This document shows positions 10,098-22,442 of a stretch of DNA of 64,000 nucleotides, in pieces. Source of the stretch: Powellomyces hirtus (taxonomy: Eukaryota > Chytridiomycota > Chytridiomycetes > Spizellomycetales > Powellomycetaceae); assembly GCA_025526995.1 (NCBI GenBank), contig JAHLKG010000027.1, forward strand, positions 124,001 through 188,000. Direction: 5' to 3'. Under the pieces are notes generated by a model. It had not been told where the DNA came from and did not search any database. It worked only from the letters and a program-made list of their open reading frames with translations. Numbering within the stretch: the stretch's first letter is position 1; every line of letters begins with the position of its first letter. The position numbers and the translations under genes are program-made.

Positions 10098-12276
10098 ATG
10101 GTCGCAAAAGTCGCGACAGCGAAGCAGTTCCAGGACAAGGAGAAGCCCACTGAAGTCCGAACGAGCAACATCATCGCCGGCAAGGGTACGTCAGATGGCC
10201 ATTTTCACGCGTGCTATTGCCCCTGAGTGGAAGCAAACGAAACTACAACGGCCAACTGTTTGAAGCGACAGTCTTTGGGGCGCAGGCTAAAGCGTTGCGC
10301 GTGCTTTCGGAAATGCGCAGATTCATTGTAGATCTATGTGATGACAAGAGATGATGTTGATTGTAATCTGATTTGCCTTTTCCCCCGTTCTTACAGCCGT
10401 CGCAGATGCTATTCGCACGAGTCTGGGCCCTAAGGGCATGGACAAAATGGTACGGAGCCGACGTTGAAGGCTGTGGAGCGCAGTAGATGCTGAACCTGGG
10501 ATCTCCTTCGTGCAGATCCAAACTGGCAAAGCTGGAGAAAGCGTTGTCATCTCAAACGATGGAGCCACGATTATGAAGCACATGGCGGTCTTGCATCCGG
10601 CTGCGCGAATGGTATTTGTCTTTCGACAGAGTTGACATTCCGGACCAGGTTGCTCACGATGCGTAGTTGGTAGACCTCTCGGCCGCTCAGGATGTGGAAG
10701 CGGGAGACGGAACCACTTCCGTAGTTGTCTTGGCCGGGGCCTTCTTGACCGCAGCGGAGAGACTTCTTGACAAAGGTAGAGACTCGATTCATGAATTTCC
10801 AGACAATTCGAAGTGGCCTCAGTGTCTAATGCACGCTCTCCAGGCATCCACCCGACTGTGGTCGGCGAATCTTTCCAGAGGGCCGCTACCAAAGTCATTG
10901 AATACCTCACTGACATGTCAACTGTCCTTGACTTGAACGACCGTGAATCTCTCCTCAAAAGCGCGACCACATCCCTCAGTTCCAAGGTGCATATTGGAAC
11001 TGGTGCACTTTTGCGCGACACGTCCATAGTTGACATTGGACTTGATTACAGATCGTGTCTCAATACTCGAGCCTCCTTTCTCCCATCGCAGTCGACAGTG
11101 TCCTGCGAGTCATCGATCCAGCCATCTCCGATAACGTGGACCTGAAAGACATCCGATTAGTGCAGAAGCTGGGCGGAACAATTGACGACACTGAGCTGAT
11201 AGATGGAATGGTGCTGACACAGAACGTGATCAAAGCCGCTGGAGGCCCAACACGGATGGAGAAGGCGAAGATTGGACTCATTCAATTTCAGCTGTCGCCA
11301 CCAAAGCCGGATGTAAGCTAGAACATTTAACTCCAGGCGATCGAGTCAGCGGTCTGACTCCCCTTTTTTCAGATGGAGAACCAGGTCATTGTGAATGACT
11401 ACCGTCAAATGGATAAAATCCTGAAGGAGGAGAGGCAATACCTGCTGAATATCTGCAAGAAGATCAAGAAGACCGGATGCAATGTGCTGCTGATTCAGAA
11501 ATCCATCCTGCGAGATGCTGTCAACGAGCTTTCGCTACACTTCCTTTCGAAGCTGAAGATTTTGGCTATCCGCGACATCGAGCGTGATGAAATTGAGTTT
11601 ATCTGCAAGTCGACTGGATGCAAACCCATCGCTGACATCGACTCTTTCACGGAAGACAAGCTTGGTTACGCTGACGTGGTTGAGGAAGTGGAGAGCGCTG
11701 GCTCCAAGGTGGTCAAGGCTTTGGGTGTGAAGAACGCCGGCAAGACGGTTTCTATTTTGATTCACGGATCAAACCCCCTGGTTTTGGAGGAGGCTGAGCG
11801 GTCCCTGCACGACGCTCTTTGCGTCATCCGTTGCCTGGTGAAGAAGCGTGCTCTCATTGCTGGAGGTGGTGCCCCCGAGATTGAAGCGTCTCGCCGATTA
11901 ATGGAACACGCCCGCACCCTCAAGGGTATGGAGGCATACTGCTTCCAGGCCTTCGCCGAAGCTTTAGAGATCATTCCGACCACTCTTGCGGAGAACGCCG
12001 GTCTGCATCCCATCGCCATTGTCACTGAGCTGCGCAACCGCCACGCCAAGGGAGAGATCAACGCCGGCATCAATGTGCGAAAGGGAACCATTTCCAACAT
12101 TCTGGAAGAGAATGTCGTGCAGCCTCTTTTGGTATCCACCAGCGCTATTCAGCTCGCAGCTGAGACCGTGAAGATGATCATGAAGATCGACGACATGTAA
12201 GTTGCAGTGCATTGATCCTCTCGATCAGGCATGTTTGCTGATATTTTCATCTTCCTCCAGCGTTGCTGTAAGATAA
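10098..12276 (+). CDS. CCT4: Chaperonin CCT/TRiC subunit delta
   Basis: Eight exons (10098-10185, 10397-10449, 10516-10611, 10667-10775, 10844-10986, 11052-11312, 11373-12196, 12261-12276) join in frame to 529 aa, the usual length. The protein is a subunit of the cytosolic two-ring chaperonin that folds actin, tubulin and WD40 proteins using ATP. Visible group II chaperonin motifs are [17 protein letters not shown], the [12 protein letters not shown] nucleotide-binding segment and, near the end, [11 protein letters not shown] and GINVRKGTI. The block between ([20 protein letters not shown] and the apical domain) fits CCT4. The last exon is only 16 nt and gives the terminal DDIVAVR, typical for this subunit. 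Subunit assignment is confident. Confidence 0.95.
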
Positions 12277-12370
12277 GTATCTTCTTGGACTTCAACCTTT
12301 CCTATGCAATCCTGAGATTGCATGTTGTATAGTTTTCTTGTTTCCCAACAGGGTGTAGCTCATACACCGT

Positions 12371-12376
12371 AATAAA
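12371..12376 (+). terminator. AATAAA polyadenylation signal of CCT4
   Basis: A perfect AATAAA lies about 95 nt after the CCT4 stop, in the short gap before the convergent metaxin gene. Confidence 0.6.
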
Positions 12377-12564
12377 TATACCGGCTTCTTTGTAACTGTT
12401 GCCCTTTGTGTGCAGCATGAGACTACAAGCAAACGGCGCTAAGGTAGCTTTGGACGATCATTGCAGCTGCTCTTTTCTATATAGCTGTTTGATTGTCCAT
12501 TCCTGTTTTGCTGCCAGAAAAACGCTGTGTATCTGGTGTATCTCTGATTTTTAGAGAGTAGATG

Positions 12565-13781
12565 TCAAGCGGCAAAGAAAGTGTTGAACACCCTGCGAGC
12601 GTACTGAAAGGTAAAGCCAGAGATTCAGAATCAGCGTCAAGATTCCCCTGACTCTACGGCGCTTACCTGCACCAGGTTATCGTGTTTCATGACTGCTTCT
12701 CGTAACGGCACCTCATGGGAGGGCAAGGCGAGCAAGGAGAGAATGATGTGGAGGTAAGAAAAGACCACGGCATCCAAAAATGATGCTCTGCCACGCCGAT
12801 GCTTGTTAGGGCTTGATCTCGCACAGGTTTTGATCGCGAGATGTTTTGACTTACTTGCTTCCAAAGAAGAATAGCTGGCTCCCAAGAAGGGTAGATAGTG
12901 CAGCTAGCGTTCGCTTGGCATCATCCAAAATCTGTAGACGCATGAGGACAGAGTCGCCGATAAGGTAAAAGGTCTGGGACATTCGTGTACCTCATCCTTC
13001 TTCAGGACAGCCCTTCGGCTGAGCATCCATTCAGTCTTCTCAGAGCGCAGCGACCGGCTCAATATCTTGTTCAGTGGCCATGGGTAGAGGGACTCGTACA
13101 TTGGGAAGGTGATGCGATCCCGTATCCGGCTATCGTACCACATTGTGAACAGCTGTGGTGGGAAAGTATAGTTCTGTTAGAGGATTGCCAGTGATGCAAG
13201 GCCTCCGCAGGTATTCTAAGCATACCAATGCAAAGTCAAGCTTCGTTTCCGCCAGTTGCGTGAAAGCCGTTAGATTGGACCGTTCGGCATCTGTTAGTCG
13301 GGATTCAAGGTCTCCTGCCTATGACAACCTGTTCAGCGGAAGCACACTTTTGTGTGACCAAAGGTATGGGAATAGGTCATACCTTGTCTTTCACTTCTTC
13401 TATTATTTGACGACCCGTCAATATCCGTCCATCAGCAGCCATCAAGAAAGGCAACTGTCCTGCAGAATTGAAAAGAATGCCCGCCGTTTAGTACTTGCTT
13501 TCCCGTTGCCAAAACAGTCTCAAAAATTCCTAACCAGAAGGTGACATTTCCGGCTCATGACATTCCCTCGTAACATGCTCATAATTTGAAAATGCTAAGA
13601 AAGCTTGGTATTTGACACACTCCGCATCCAGAGAGGTGATTGCTTGTTTGCTGGGAGGGAAAATGAACAGAATCGGAATGTTGGCTGGTTCGGCGGGCCA
13701 AATTGGTGGCGTGTACACTGCAGGGTATCTGACGAGTGGCAGAGCGTCTTGGAGCTTCTTGAGCGGGTTGGGTATGCCCAT
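12565..13781 (-). CDS. Metaxin / Sam37-Tom37-like mitochondrial outer-membrane protein
   Basis: Seven exons (13781-13535, 13459-13383, 13318-13226, 13152-12991, 12931-12855, 12787-12667, 12603-12565) join in frame to 271 aa. The N-terminal half matches the thioredoxin-like Tom37/metaxin domain: ILFIFPPSKQAITSLDAECV, then SPSGQLPFLMAADGRILTGR, a GST-N pattern lacking a catalytic Ser/Cys. The C-terminal half has the metaxin GST-C hallmarks (LFTMWYDSR, FFFGSKASFLDAVVFSYL, and NLVQYARRVF). Metaxins belong to the sorting and assembly machinery that inserts beta-barrel proteins into the outer membrane. No clear C-terminal transmembrane segment is present, so attachment is probably through SAM partners. 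Which metaxin paralogue it is cannot be told. Confidence 0.88.
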
Positions 13782-14953
13782 CTTTGTTCGAGCAGACAGG
13801 TGAGATCAGTAAGCGACAAGCAAACTTGCAAGTTCGGAACGAGGCAAACAATTTTGGTAACACAAAGCGTCACCTATATCTGACACGAAGTACCGTAGCC
13901 TAGACACATATTTACCAGCACAATTACAATGGCAATGCTTATAGATTGTATTGCCTGTGGGATAAGATTGGATCCCATGTAGCGGAGGGCGAAAAAATAT
14001 GGCTGATTTCACATTTGCACACACTGATCGAGATTAATTGCATGTTTTTGGTGGTCAAGGTCTTTTGTATGTCACTCTAGTTCGGCGCTTGCCCAATCGA
14101 GATTTTGTGCAGAATACCAAGTCCTTCTCTTCGCTAACTTTCGGCTTGCAGCAAACTAACGTTTGAAACATTGTAAAGAAATTCCCGACGCGCTCCAGCG
14201 AAAATCACTCGTGATTCACGAAGGATGTCTCTCGCATTGAAGCATAGACTGCTCCGTTTGCTCAATAAATGAGCGAGCCCATGTCCCAATGCTCGTATCA
14301 GTTAGAGATTTCCACTTAACATGATGACGAGGATGCTTTGGGAAATCACTAGCATCAGAAAGAAAGTATGGATAAACCGGTACCGGTACTCCCCTTCCGC
14401 CCGCGATGCCAGATCGGGGATCAGGGCTGACTGACGGTCATACGCGTCCTTGGTCCAGCTGGTTTCGTTTGAGCGCTTCCAGGCGCTGTGACTGACATTC
14501 TATTTTCGGATACGTGCCCGTTAGTATACTAAAAAGCCCATATTCATAACGTCGGGGGCATAGCCTAACGATTGGCGGAAAAGTCTTGAAGCCATCCAAA
14601 ACGCCTGTCAGCCTTTCCCCTCCACTTACATTCGTTGGTTTCACGCCCCTACGGACGCACAAGGGTTGTGGACATCAAGAACTTCTTTGTTGAGACGACT
14701 TTGCAGACCGGTATGTGGATACCACACAACTGGCAGTGGGTGCTGGTGGTGGTGTATACGGCGATGCTGGTTCCGAGATGTCGTTAGGCATCGGGTCGAC
14801 CTTTTGACGGAGCGCGCTTTTCTCAACGTATTCGTTGCTCTGTTTCCCACAGACTCGTACATTATTACAAACGTTCCCTCTCTTGAGAAACCTGTGTACG
14901 GCCATCAATTTGTGGCCAATCTTCATCTTCGGACTCTTTAAGAGGCCTCAGCG
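13782..14953. other. 1.2-kb intergenic region, no gene recognised
   Basis: Divergent region between the metaxin and PP2A-B56 genes. Only short frames without recognisable domains occur; the longest, at about 14666-14941, is Cys/Arg-rich and overlaps another on the opposite strand, so neither is convincing. It probably holds both promoters and the B56 5' leader. Confidence 0.5.
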
Positions 14954-17720
14954 ATGAAAGGGTTGAAGAACCGCGTAGTACGTATCCCCTCGCACCACTT
15001 TGCAATAGCGGCTACTCCCGTTCAACGTGTAACAGACGGCAATGGAAATGACTGACGTGTACGATCATGTAAAAAGCTGTCTAGAAATAAAGGTCCTGAT
15101 TCCAGCGGTACCTCTGCAACTTCCAAATCCACAGCGTCAAACAAAGTAGCCGCCGCACCTCTGCCTTCTCAGCCAAAGCCAGACAAAGCCCCATCGGGCC
15201 TCAAGGACAAATCAGGAAAAGAAACGGGATCTGCTTCCAAGAAGGACGAATTGAAGATGGACAGTTCTGGAATGGTCAGTAGAATGATTTATCTTTGTTG
15301 TGTAATTACTCTTCAGTGGAGCTCACCCCTTTAACTTTGTAGGGCGGACCGGGTCACAAGGCCGACAAGGAGGTTCCTAAAAGCGGGCCTTTGAATCGTC
15401 TGAAGAACACGCCAAAGGACACGGTTCCTGTCAGCAAAGTCCCTCGTCGTCAGCGATCGTCTCGATTTCACGTAACGGAACGAGTTGAACTCGAAAAACT
15501 ACCTGGTTTCAAAGGTGCGCCTTGATGAAAAACGAAGAAAAAGCAGATCTTTGCTGAACTCTCATTTTGGATTTAGATGTCATACCTGCTGAACGACAAG
15601 AACTTTTGATTAAGAAGCTCCAGCAATGCAGCGTCATATTCGACTTCAACGACGCATTGTCCGACCTTAAGGGGAAAGAGATTAAACGACATGCACTCAC
15701 TGAACTGGTCGAATACATCAGCAACAACCGGGGGGTGATCACGGAACCTGTTTATCCGGAGGTTATGAACATGGTAAGGTTCTTGAATGGAAAACCCAAG
15801 TAAGATTCTGGCTAACCTTCGGCCCGCCTAGTTCGGGGTCAATTTATTCCGGACAATACCACCCCAAGTGAACCCGAGCGGAGACGCATTCGACCCTGAA
15901 GAGGATGAGCCAGTGCTAGAAATGGCATGGCCTCATCTCCAGATCGTTTACGAATTCTTCCTGAGATTCATCGAATCCCCGGACTTCAACACCAACATCG
16001 CCAAGAAGTACATAGATCAGCATTTCATTCTGCAGGTGAATTTCGAATGCAATTGTGGATATCTGTTGCTGTACTCGCCATAAACTCAACCATTCGCCAC
16101 AGATCCTTGATTTGTTTGACAGCGAAGACCCAAGGGAGCGAGATTTTCTCAAGACTACGCTGCATCGAATCTACGGAAAATTCCTCAACTTGCGGGCATT
16201 CATCAGGCGATCGATCAACAACGTGTTTTTCCAATTCATATATGAGTGTGAGCGGCACAATGGCATTGCTGAGCTCCTGGAGATTTTGGGCAGGTATGTT
16301 ACATCAACCAGGCCGCACCATAGCTCCAACTGTTGCAGCACTGACGTGTCTTCTCAAGTATTATCAACGGATTTGCTCTGCCGTTGAAAGAGGAGCACAA
16401 AGTGTTCCTCACTCGAGTTCTGATTCCTCTACACAAAGCGAAGTCTTTGACGTTGTACCATCCCCAATTGGCATACTGTGTTGTGCAGTTCCTGGAGAAG
16501 GATCCGGCGCTTACTGAGGAGGTAAAGCATACAGTAGCCATGTTCAAATGCAATGACTCGCCTCAGCTTACGCGTCGTCTTAACCTCACAGGTTGTTTGT
16601 GGTCTTCTGCGGTTCTGGCCCAAAGTCAATAGCCCGAAGGAAGTCATGTTCCTGAACGAAGTCGAGGAGATTTTGGACGTGATCGAACCTCAGGAGTTTG
16701 TTAAAATCCAGGTCCCACTTTTCCAACAAATATCACGTTGTGTGTCGAGCCCGCACTTCCAGGCAAGTTGCATTGGGCTTCAATTTTCACCGGCGCATAG
16801 TGCCAACAGCGTTTTGGATCTGCGGTTGTTCAGGTTGCGGAGCGGGCATTATATTATTGGAACAACGACTACATAATCAACCTGATTGGTGACAATGCCA
16901 CTGTCATCCTACCTATTATGTTTTCATCATTGTACCGCAATTCGAAAACACACTGGAACAGGTACGCGCCATTCATTTCGTGAGTCCGTATATGCGATGT
17001 GCTGGCTAACACGTCCTTGACTGTAGGACAATCCATGGTCTGGTTTACAATGCGCTGAAACTATTTATGGAGATCAGCCCCAAGTTGTTCGATGACTGCA
17101 CCAACAAATACAAGCAGAACCGGCAACTGTAAGTATACCTCACGCACGTTGCTCACCTTGACCAGCCTGTGTCTCATGATACTCTTCTTCACTTTTATAG
17201 GGAGCGTAAAAAGCAGAAGGACCGAGACGACACGTGGGCCAAACTGGAACTCCTTGCCGGTCAGAACGCCACAAAACTGCCTTCCAAAGGAACCACTCGG
17301 TTAGCAGTCTCAACCGCTCCCACCGTGGCGGCTACCTCCAACCGTAAGTTGGGTCCGTTTCTTTGCTGGGCGAACGAAATCAGCCGAGACTAATCTTGAG
17401 GCCGTAATCATATAGCCACATCATCGGGGCTCGATGACACCCCGATTCGAGCGGATGCACCGGAAGATGATGCTCTGGACCAGGAGATGGTAAAACTCCT
17501 CTATTAGCTAAGCACCATCCATTCTCCTGCTCATGCTCATTTCGTCCTGTAGCAACAATTCGACGAGCGACCCACTCCACAACGCTTCCGTCGGAAGTCC
17601 GTTCTCCCCGTGGACGAAACTGTCCTCTCTGAACTCTCGCGCCACAAGTCGCTGGAGGAACTGACCACCCAGAAAGCGACTAATAAAAGCCCGACATCCG
17701 GTGGTCCCACTGGACACTAA
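14954..17720 (+). CDS. RTS1: Protein phosphatase 2A B56 (B') regulatory subunit
   Basis: Thirteen exons join in frame to 644 aa: 14954-14977, 15077-15274, 15343-15514, 15577-15773, 15832-16035, 16103-16293, 16359-16521, 16592-16762, 16834-16961, 17027-17128, 17201-17343, 17416-17489 and 17553-17720. B56 directs the PP2A core to targets carrying LxxIxE motifs, including centromeric substrates. A Ser/Lys-rich N-terminus precedes the conserved HEAT-like core: [79 protein letters not shown] and NALKLFMEI. Intron 8 has a GC donor (TTCCAG|GCAAGT), needed to keep WNNDYI in frame. The tail is Ser/Thr-rich. Identity is certain; yeast RTS1 and fission yeast par1 are the equivalents. Confidence 0.95.
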
Positions 17721-18280
17721 GAAAGCTGAAATTGGAACTCGCACAAAAAAAAAGCCTTCCACACGGGAGGAAAAAGAAAACGGAGACCACTCACTCTCTC
17801 GGCACTCTTCGCTGGCCCACGAAGCGGACAACCTTTTTTATTATTCGTGAACCCTTGTGCTGGAGAGCCTTTTCGGCTTTGTTTGGAGCGATACAGGGCT
17901 AAGCGGGCAATTGGTTGCTCGTGGCATAACTGGAGCTTTTTGTTCTTTTGTGTGTGTTTGAATACAAATAGAGTTGTATCATTTTTCTTTGTTGACGTAT
18001 TGTCCTGTGTACACGACATGGGCTCACATGGCTACGACATCTTGCATTGAAAAGGAAGGTCTACAAGTGCACAAAGCAGGCAACCGGTATGATAATGTCT
18101 CATCTGTAAGCATGAAGTACTAGTCTACAGACTATTTCTCGAAACCTATCAAAATAAAACAACTAAAAAAAAAGGAGGAAAAGTATACTACAAACGAAAC
18201 AGGGTCGGCGAGGAAAATGAAGGTTCGGATGACGTAGGGGCGGGGATGGCGTGGGTGGTGGGCGTAAATGCGAATTTTGG
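17721..18280. other. Intergenic region between convergent genes
   Basis: 3' flank of B56 and of the UPF0658 gene. AT-rich, with A-tracts near 18150-18180 that may belong to polyadenylation regions; no coding sequence or RNA gene seen. Confidence 0.5.
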
Positions 18281-19833
18281 TTACTCGAGCGACCAGCGAG
18301 GAGCCTCCTTGTGTGCATTATGGTGAATGTCATCGAGCTCTAGATCACGGCCACGGGCCTTGTTGACTGCAGGAGGAAGCAGGTTGGGTGGATTAGGTGA
18401 AAAGAAAAAAATACACAGCGACGAAGAGGAACGGTCATTTGGGGCAGAGAAGTCGAGATGCTTACGTTGCTCTTTGAGACCCTTCCCAAAGTTTCGGAAG
18501 TTGAGGATCGCGACGATGAAAGTTGCGATGCTAAGGGCCAGTGTTATAGATTCTAAGGGATTTCACGAAGAAAAGCCGACTCATGGTCAGTCACAGGTCC
18601 GCACAAATGAACTCTTCTAACGTCCTTTGAATACATACCAAAGAAGGTCAGGGATTTCCTGCTCCCCGAGTACTTTGACGTTGCGCCCTTTTGTGCCACA
18701 TCGACCAATTTGGCGATGAGGTAGCCGATACCGCCTGACAGTCCCAGTAACGTGGCTGTCATCATCACCTTGCTTTCTCGTCGCACGGCAATGAACGCAA
18801 TAACGAGCAGGCCAATGGTGAGAGGGATGGCGATCAGGCCATGTGTCCATTTGTCGCTTTCGTCCTGAGTTACCGCATCGTTGAGGATGACCAAGGCAAG
18901 GAACTGGATGTCGAAACCCACAAAGAAAAACACGTCGAGCTTCAAAAGCATCATGTAGACGTGATACATCTTCAATCGGTCTGGTTGGGAAGGGATTGCT
19001 CATGAGCGGGCTGTTCTTGCCTTCCACACAGAGGCTCTGCCTCGAGATGTTACTCACTTCGTACGGATATGTCGGCCCCGAGGTTCTTGAAGATACTCCA
19101 TCCAAATACACGGTACAGACGTTGTGTGATGACAAACCATCCCAGGCAGAAGACTCCCATTGCGATTATAGTTACGACTTCCCACGTGCTCGTGGGATGC
19201 GCAGCGGGAAGGCCGGGAACGTTTAGGCTGATACTCTTCTCGCCAATGTCATCAGCTTGTCGGAACTGCAGCGCCGAGTAGGCGAACAGGGCAAAGTTGA
19301 ACACTGTCGTGGAAATCATTTGGATAGTGGATGAGTTCCACAGCTGTAAAGAGGACGGGCCAGGAAACATCAGCAACCTTATTTAGGTGATCAGGACTGT
19401 TCATTGCGAGCTGCTTACCGCATCCGCAACCAGCACCCACTGGGTCACTTGTGCAACAATGAACAACGAGTGATATATGGTCAGGGCATTGGCATCGGCA
19501 ATTGGGTTCTGTTGTGTTTGGTCTGCTGCTGTGCCCAGGCTGGTTTTCAAGGCTTCATGGTAGTCTTTGTGCACTTTGGCAATTATTGCTTCAAGTACGA
19601 CAATTGCCAACAGCTGCAGTGTTGCCCAGATAATCGCAGCTTTTCCCCACCGGTCTCGCGGAGTCTGTTCAAGCGTTGTTCAAGAAGTAGCATTTCGTCA
19701 GCTCGAAACTCGCGTTATGTGGCAAACGAACCATGTTGCATTACGAGGAGGTGAGAGCTCCGACCACACGCTCTATCTTCGTAATTCCCAGCATGGAGGA
19801 AGTTCGAGAAAGCTTACCAGCCGTGACCGCCAT
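18281..19833 (-). CDS. UPF0658-type Golgi membrane protein
   Basis: Proposed exons are 19833-19768, 19664-19419, 19343-19058, 18980-18639, 18552-18466 and 18366-18281, joining to 370 aa. The first junction is the weakest because it uses GTGGTC as donor. Several hydrophobic segments are visible: WATLQLLAIVVLEAIIA, LTIYHSLFIVAQVTQWVLVA, TVFNFALFAYSAL, VVTIIAMGVFCLGWFVI, MLLKLDVFFFVGFDIQFLAL and ITLALSIATFIVAILNF. The order and the short polar C-terminus (KEAPRWSLE) match the fungal UPF0658 family, annotated as Golgi membrane protein from localisation work in fission yeast. Molecular function is unknown. It is followed on the same strand by the ceramide synthase gene, another secretory-pathway membrane protein. 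Confidence 0.8.
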
Positions 19834-20471
19834 GACTTCTGATGTCTCTGTGGGTGAAACTCAGTATCGGAACCGGAAGGAATTCGCTGTAGCGACCTCG
19901 AGTCAAGGTCCATTGTGAAAGGGAAGCGTGCGAGCCGCTAGGACCAAGTTGGTGGCAAAGAAGAGGGCCCGTTACGACAGCGTCGACAAGAGTTTTAAGC
20001 TAACAACGGACTGCGTGAGTGCAGTTTGGGGGAATCCTTTCTTTGTTGAAATGGCGCGGTGGGGGAGGGCTGGGCTGTGGAGGGCACAAGGTTGACCGCA
20101 TGGCTTAGGCATGGCTTATGCTTTTGTGTTTCGGAAGTTGATGAGCCCCCCTTCACTTAATGCCGCTCCAAGCCACGCACCGAACGCGTCTCCCTCGTTG
20201 GCGCGCAGAAGAGAGCTATACACGAACGACTCACACACGACTATGTCAATTCACGATCATTTAGTTCTTTGGGCAGCAGAACGTGTGAAAAAGATGTTAC
20301 ATTAAGTGAAAATGCGGTGATGTAATACATATACTGCTATTTGTACGATTGCTCCGCCGTCAGCGTCGCTCGACATGTTCCTTCCAGGCCCAGCGTGGCC
20401 AGGGACGACATTTTTTGAGCCTCTATTCCGGCAGTCCCGTTTCGCAATGCAGCGGAGCAGACTCGCCGGTA
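19834..20471. other. Intergenic region, no gene seen
   Basis: Upstream of the UPF0658 gene and downstream of the Lag1-type gene on the same strand. Contains only short non-conserved frames. Confidence 0.5.
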
Positions 20472-21864
20472 TCAGTGTCTTCTTCGAAGCTCCCCTTCCT
20501 TTACTGTGTCCCAATGTCCACTGCGGAGTTCTACACCAGATCCCGTACGTTTGGCTTTCGGTCGGGCGGAAGCAGACTTTTTCGACTCCGATTGGCCCAT
20601 CCCAAGTGCCTTTGGCGCTCGTGGCTTTTTTTGCTTAACATTGTCTTCCAGCACGAAGTCCTCATCGTCCTCATCGTCACTTCGAATGTCTTCGGCGGCG
20701 CCACCTCGGACAACCTTCACCACGACTTTGACAATCATGGCGAGCCAGTAAATAAGCAGGACCTGCAGGGTGCCAAAGAAGCCCAGGAACAGCCAGTAGA
20801 CTTTCATGGAGTAGAAGCAGCCCTCGCCCCATGGATCCCAATGCCTCGATCCTTCGGGAATGTATACGAGCGAGTCACTGTAGATGGTCACACATACGAG
20901 AAGGAGAAGCCAATGTCGCGTCACGATCCAAGAGAGCGTGAAGATGGCGAAAGTAATATCACAGATAGTACTGTGGCCAGCATACTTCAGGATCTACATC
21001 GAGGGGGAAATGCAGAAGAGTTAGCCAAGTGTACATGGATGTGACCAGAGTGCACCTGGATCGTTCGGTGACAGTCAGTTTTGCATGTACTGACCTTCGC
21101 AAGCGGCAGGAAAATATCTGCCACGTCCAACAAAACGATCACGACATGACCTCCTTTGGTCCAGTTCATGAAGTAAGACACGACAACAAGCGATACAGTG
21201 ACGGCATGATGGAGAGCCAGAGCCCAAAAGTCGGATCTGTTGTGGGCATATGGAATGTTTGTTTGCCCTTGCGCCTTGGCGCGCTCAAAAGCACGACGAT
21301 TGAGGCCTTCCGTAACCAACTCGTAACAATGATGCAGCCAATAGCCCAGAATAGTGAGATAGAATAGCTATCATCGCGGAACATGCTGAAAGGTTAGATA
21401 AACCGAAAGCAGGTACCTTGTCATGCAGGGCCGCTGACCTTGAAAACGGGATCCAACTCGCGATGGGTCTGGGGGTATCCAATCCAAAAGTAGTGATAAC
21501 CTTCTCGTTTTCCCCACAGACAAGAAGCGTAGGGCTTCCCAATCATAAGAATTGCGCCAACAATGAACGTGGAACTATGGCATATAAGCAACCAAGTCTG
21601 CTCCGCGAACTTTGAACGCGCCCCCGGGCTCCTTGGAACGTGCCAGCGGTCGGCAAGAATAGGAAAGACGTGCTTGTACAAATAGTTGCGAAGCAACACA
21701 TAGCAGGCAGCAATCAGGATTGCCACCGTTACATCGTTCCACGACTTTGTGCACGTTCCTTTCTCGGGGTTGTAGTTGAGCAACCGAAGTAACACATTTG
21801 GAAGCGAGACTTGCGGGTAGAGACCCGCTGGCTGGAACGCCAGGGGTGGGGAGTCGGCGGCCAT
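20472..21864 (-). CDS. LAG1: Lag1-type (TLC domain) sphingosine N-acyltransferase, ceramide synthase
   Basis: Three exons (21864-21439, 21367-21095, 20993-20472) join in frame to 406 aa. The TLC domain has the Lag motif: WLHHCYELVTEG, then ALHHAVTVSLVVVSYFMNW and VIVLLDVADIFLPLAK. Ceramide synthases join a long-chain base to an acyl-CoA in the ER membrane. The two adjacent His of the first motif are present; the later His-Asp pair reads Leu-Asp, as some fungal Lag1 proteins also lack that His, so activity is still plausible. Around six membrane segments can be seen, followed by an acidic, then Lys-rich cytosolic tail (DDEDDEDFVLED, KKSASARPKAKR). Acyl-chain specificity cannot be inferred. Confidence 0.9.
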
Positions 21865-22442
21865 ACTTTTCTTAGGGAGACGACGTGCGTTTGGAACTCT
21901 TCTTCACGGGCTCTTTAATTCTGAAAGTGATGTCTCGTTGCGGTGTTCACAAAATGGGAGAGTGTCGGAGGTCGAGATCACCGGAGGTCAGAGTGCGCTG
22001 GCCTGGTGCGCGACAAGCTTTCCCGTCGATAACACGGAGTGTCCAAGTACCGGAAAAAACGTCTCAACCAAACGCAAAGGTGCGAATGGCAGCAAGCGAG
22101 CGAACGAGAAAGGCGGAATGCCGAAAAGGAGGAGCGGAGAGAGAAATAATTATGATGGGGTGTTCTCCCAGCCGCCGCTCTGCCTGCAAAGTTTTCGTGT
22201 TTAGCTGTTTAGCTTTTGCAAGGGGCTTTTGAGCGCGCGTTGAGACTGTTTGCGACTATTGTGAATAGACCGACTGAGTGAGTAGGTTCCAGGGCACAGT
22301 CATGTAAACCCCGTGCACTCGAACCATCCTATTGCTGGCTCCCCCCCGTCCGCCCGGCGACCCCATCGCTCGCTGGACCGCGCATTGGTTGGTGGTTTCG
22401 CCCTTCCTGCAAGAATCCCTCAGAATTCCGCAGCACGACAAA
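21865..22442. other. Divergent promoter region of LAG1 and eL33
   Basis: No gene seen. This interval separates two divergently transcribed starts. No TATA box is obvious. Confidence 0.45.

Noticed and set aside
10323..11036. 237-codon minus-strand frame opposite CCT4
   Set aside because: CCT4 exons on the plus strand are unmistakable; the antisense frame crosses exons and introns without conserved motifs.
14438..14941. Short overlapping frames between metaxin and B56
   Set aside because: No conserved motif, overlap on both strands, no plausible splice partners.
20472..21864. Inactive ceramide synthase because the later Lag-motif His is replaced by Leu
   Set aside because: As I recall it, fungal Lag1 proteins also lack His at that place, and the adjacent double His is present.
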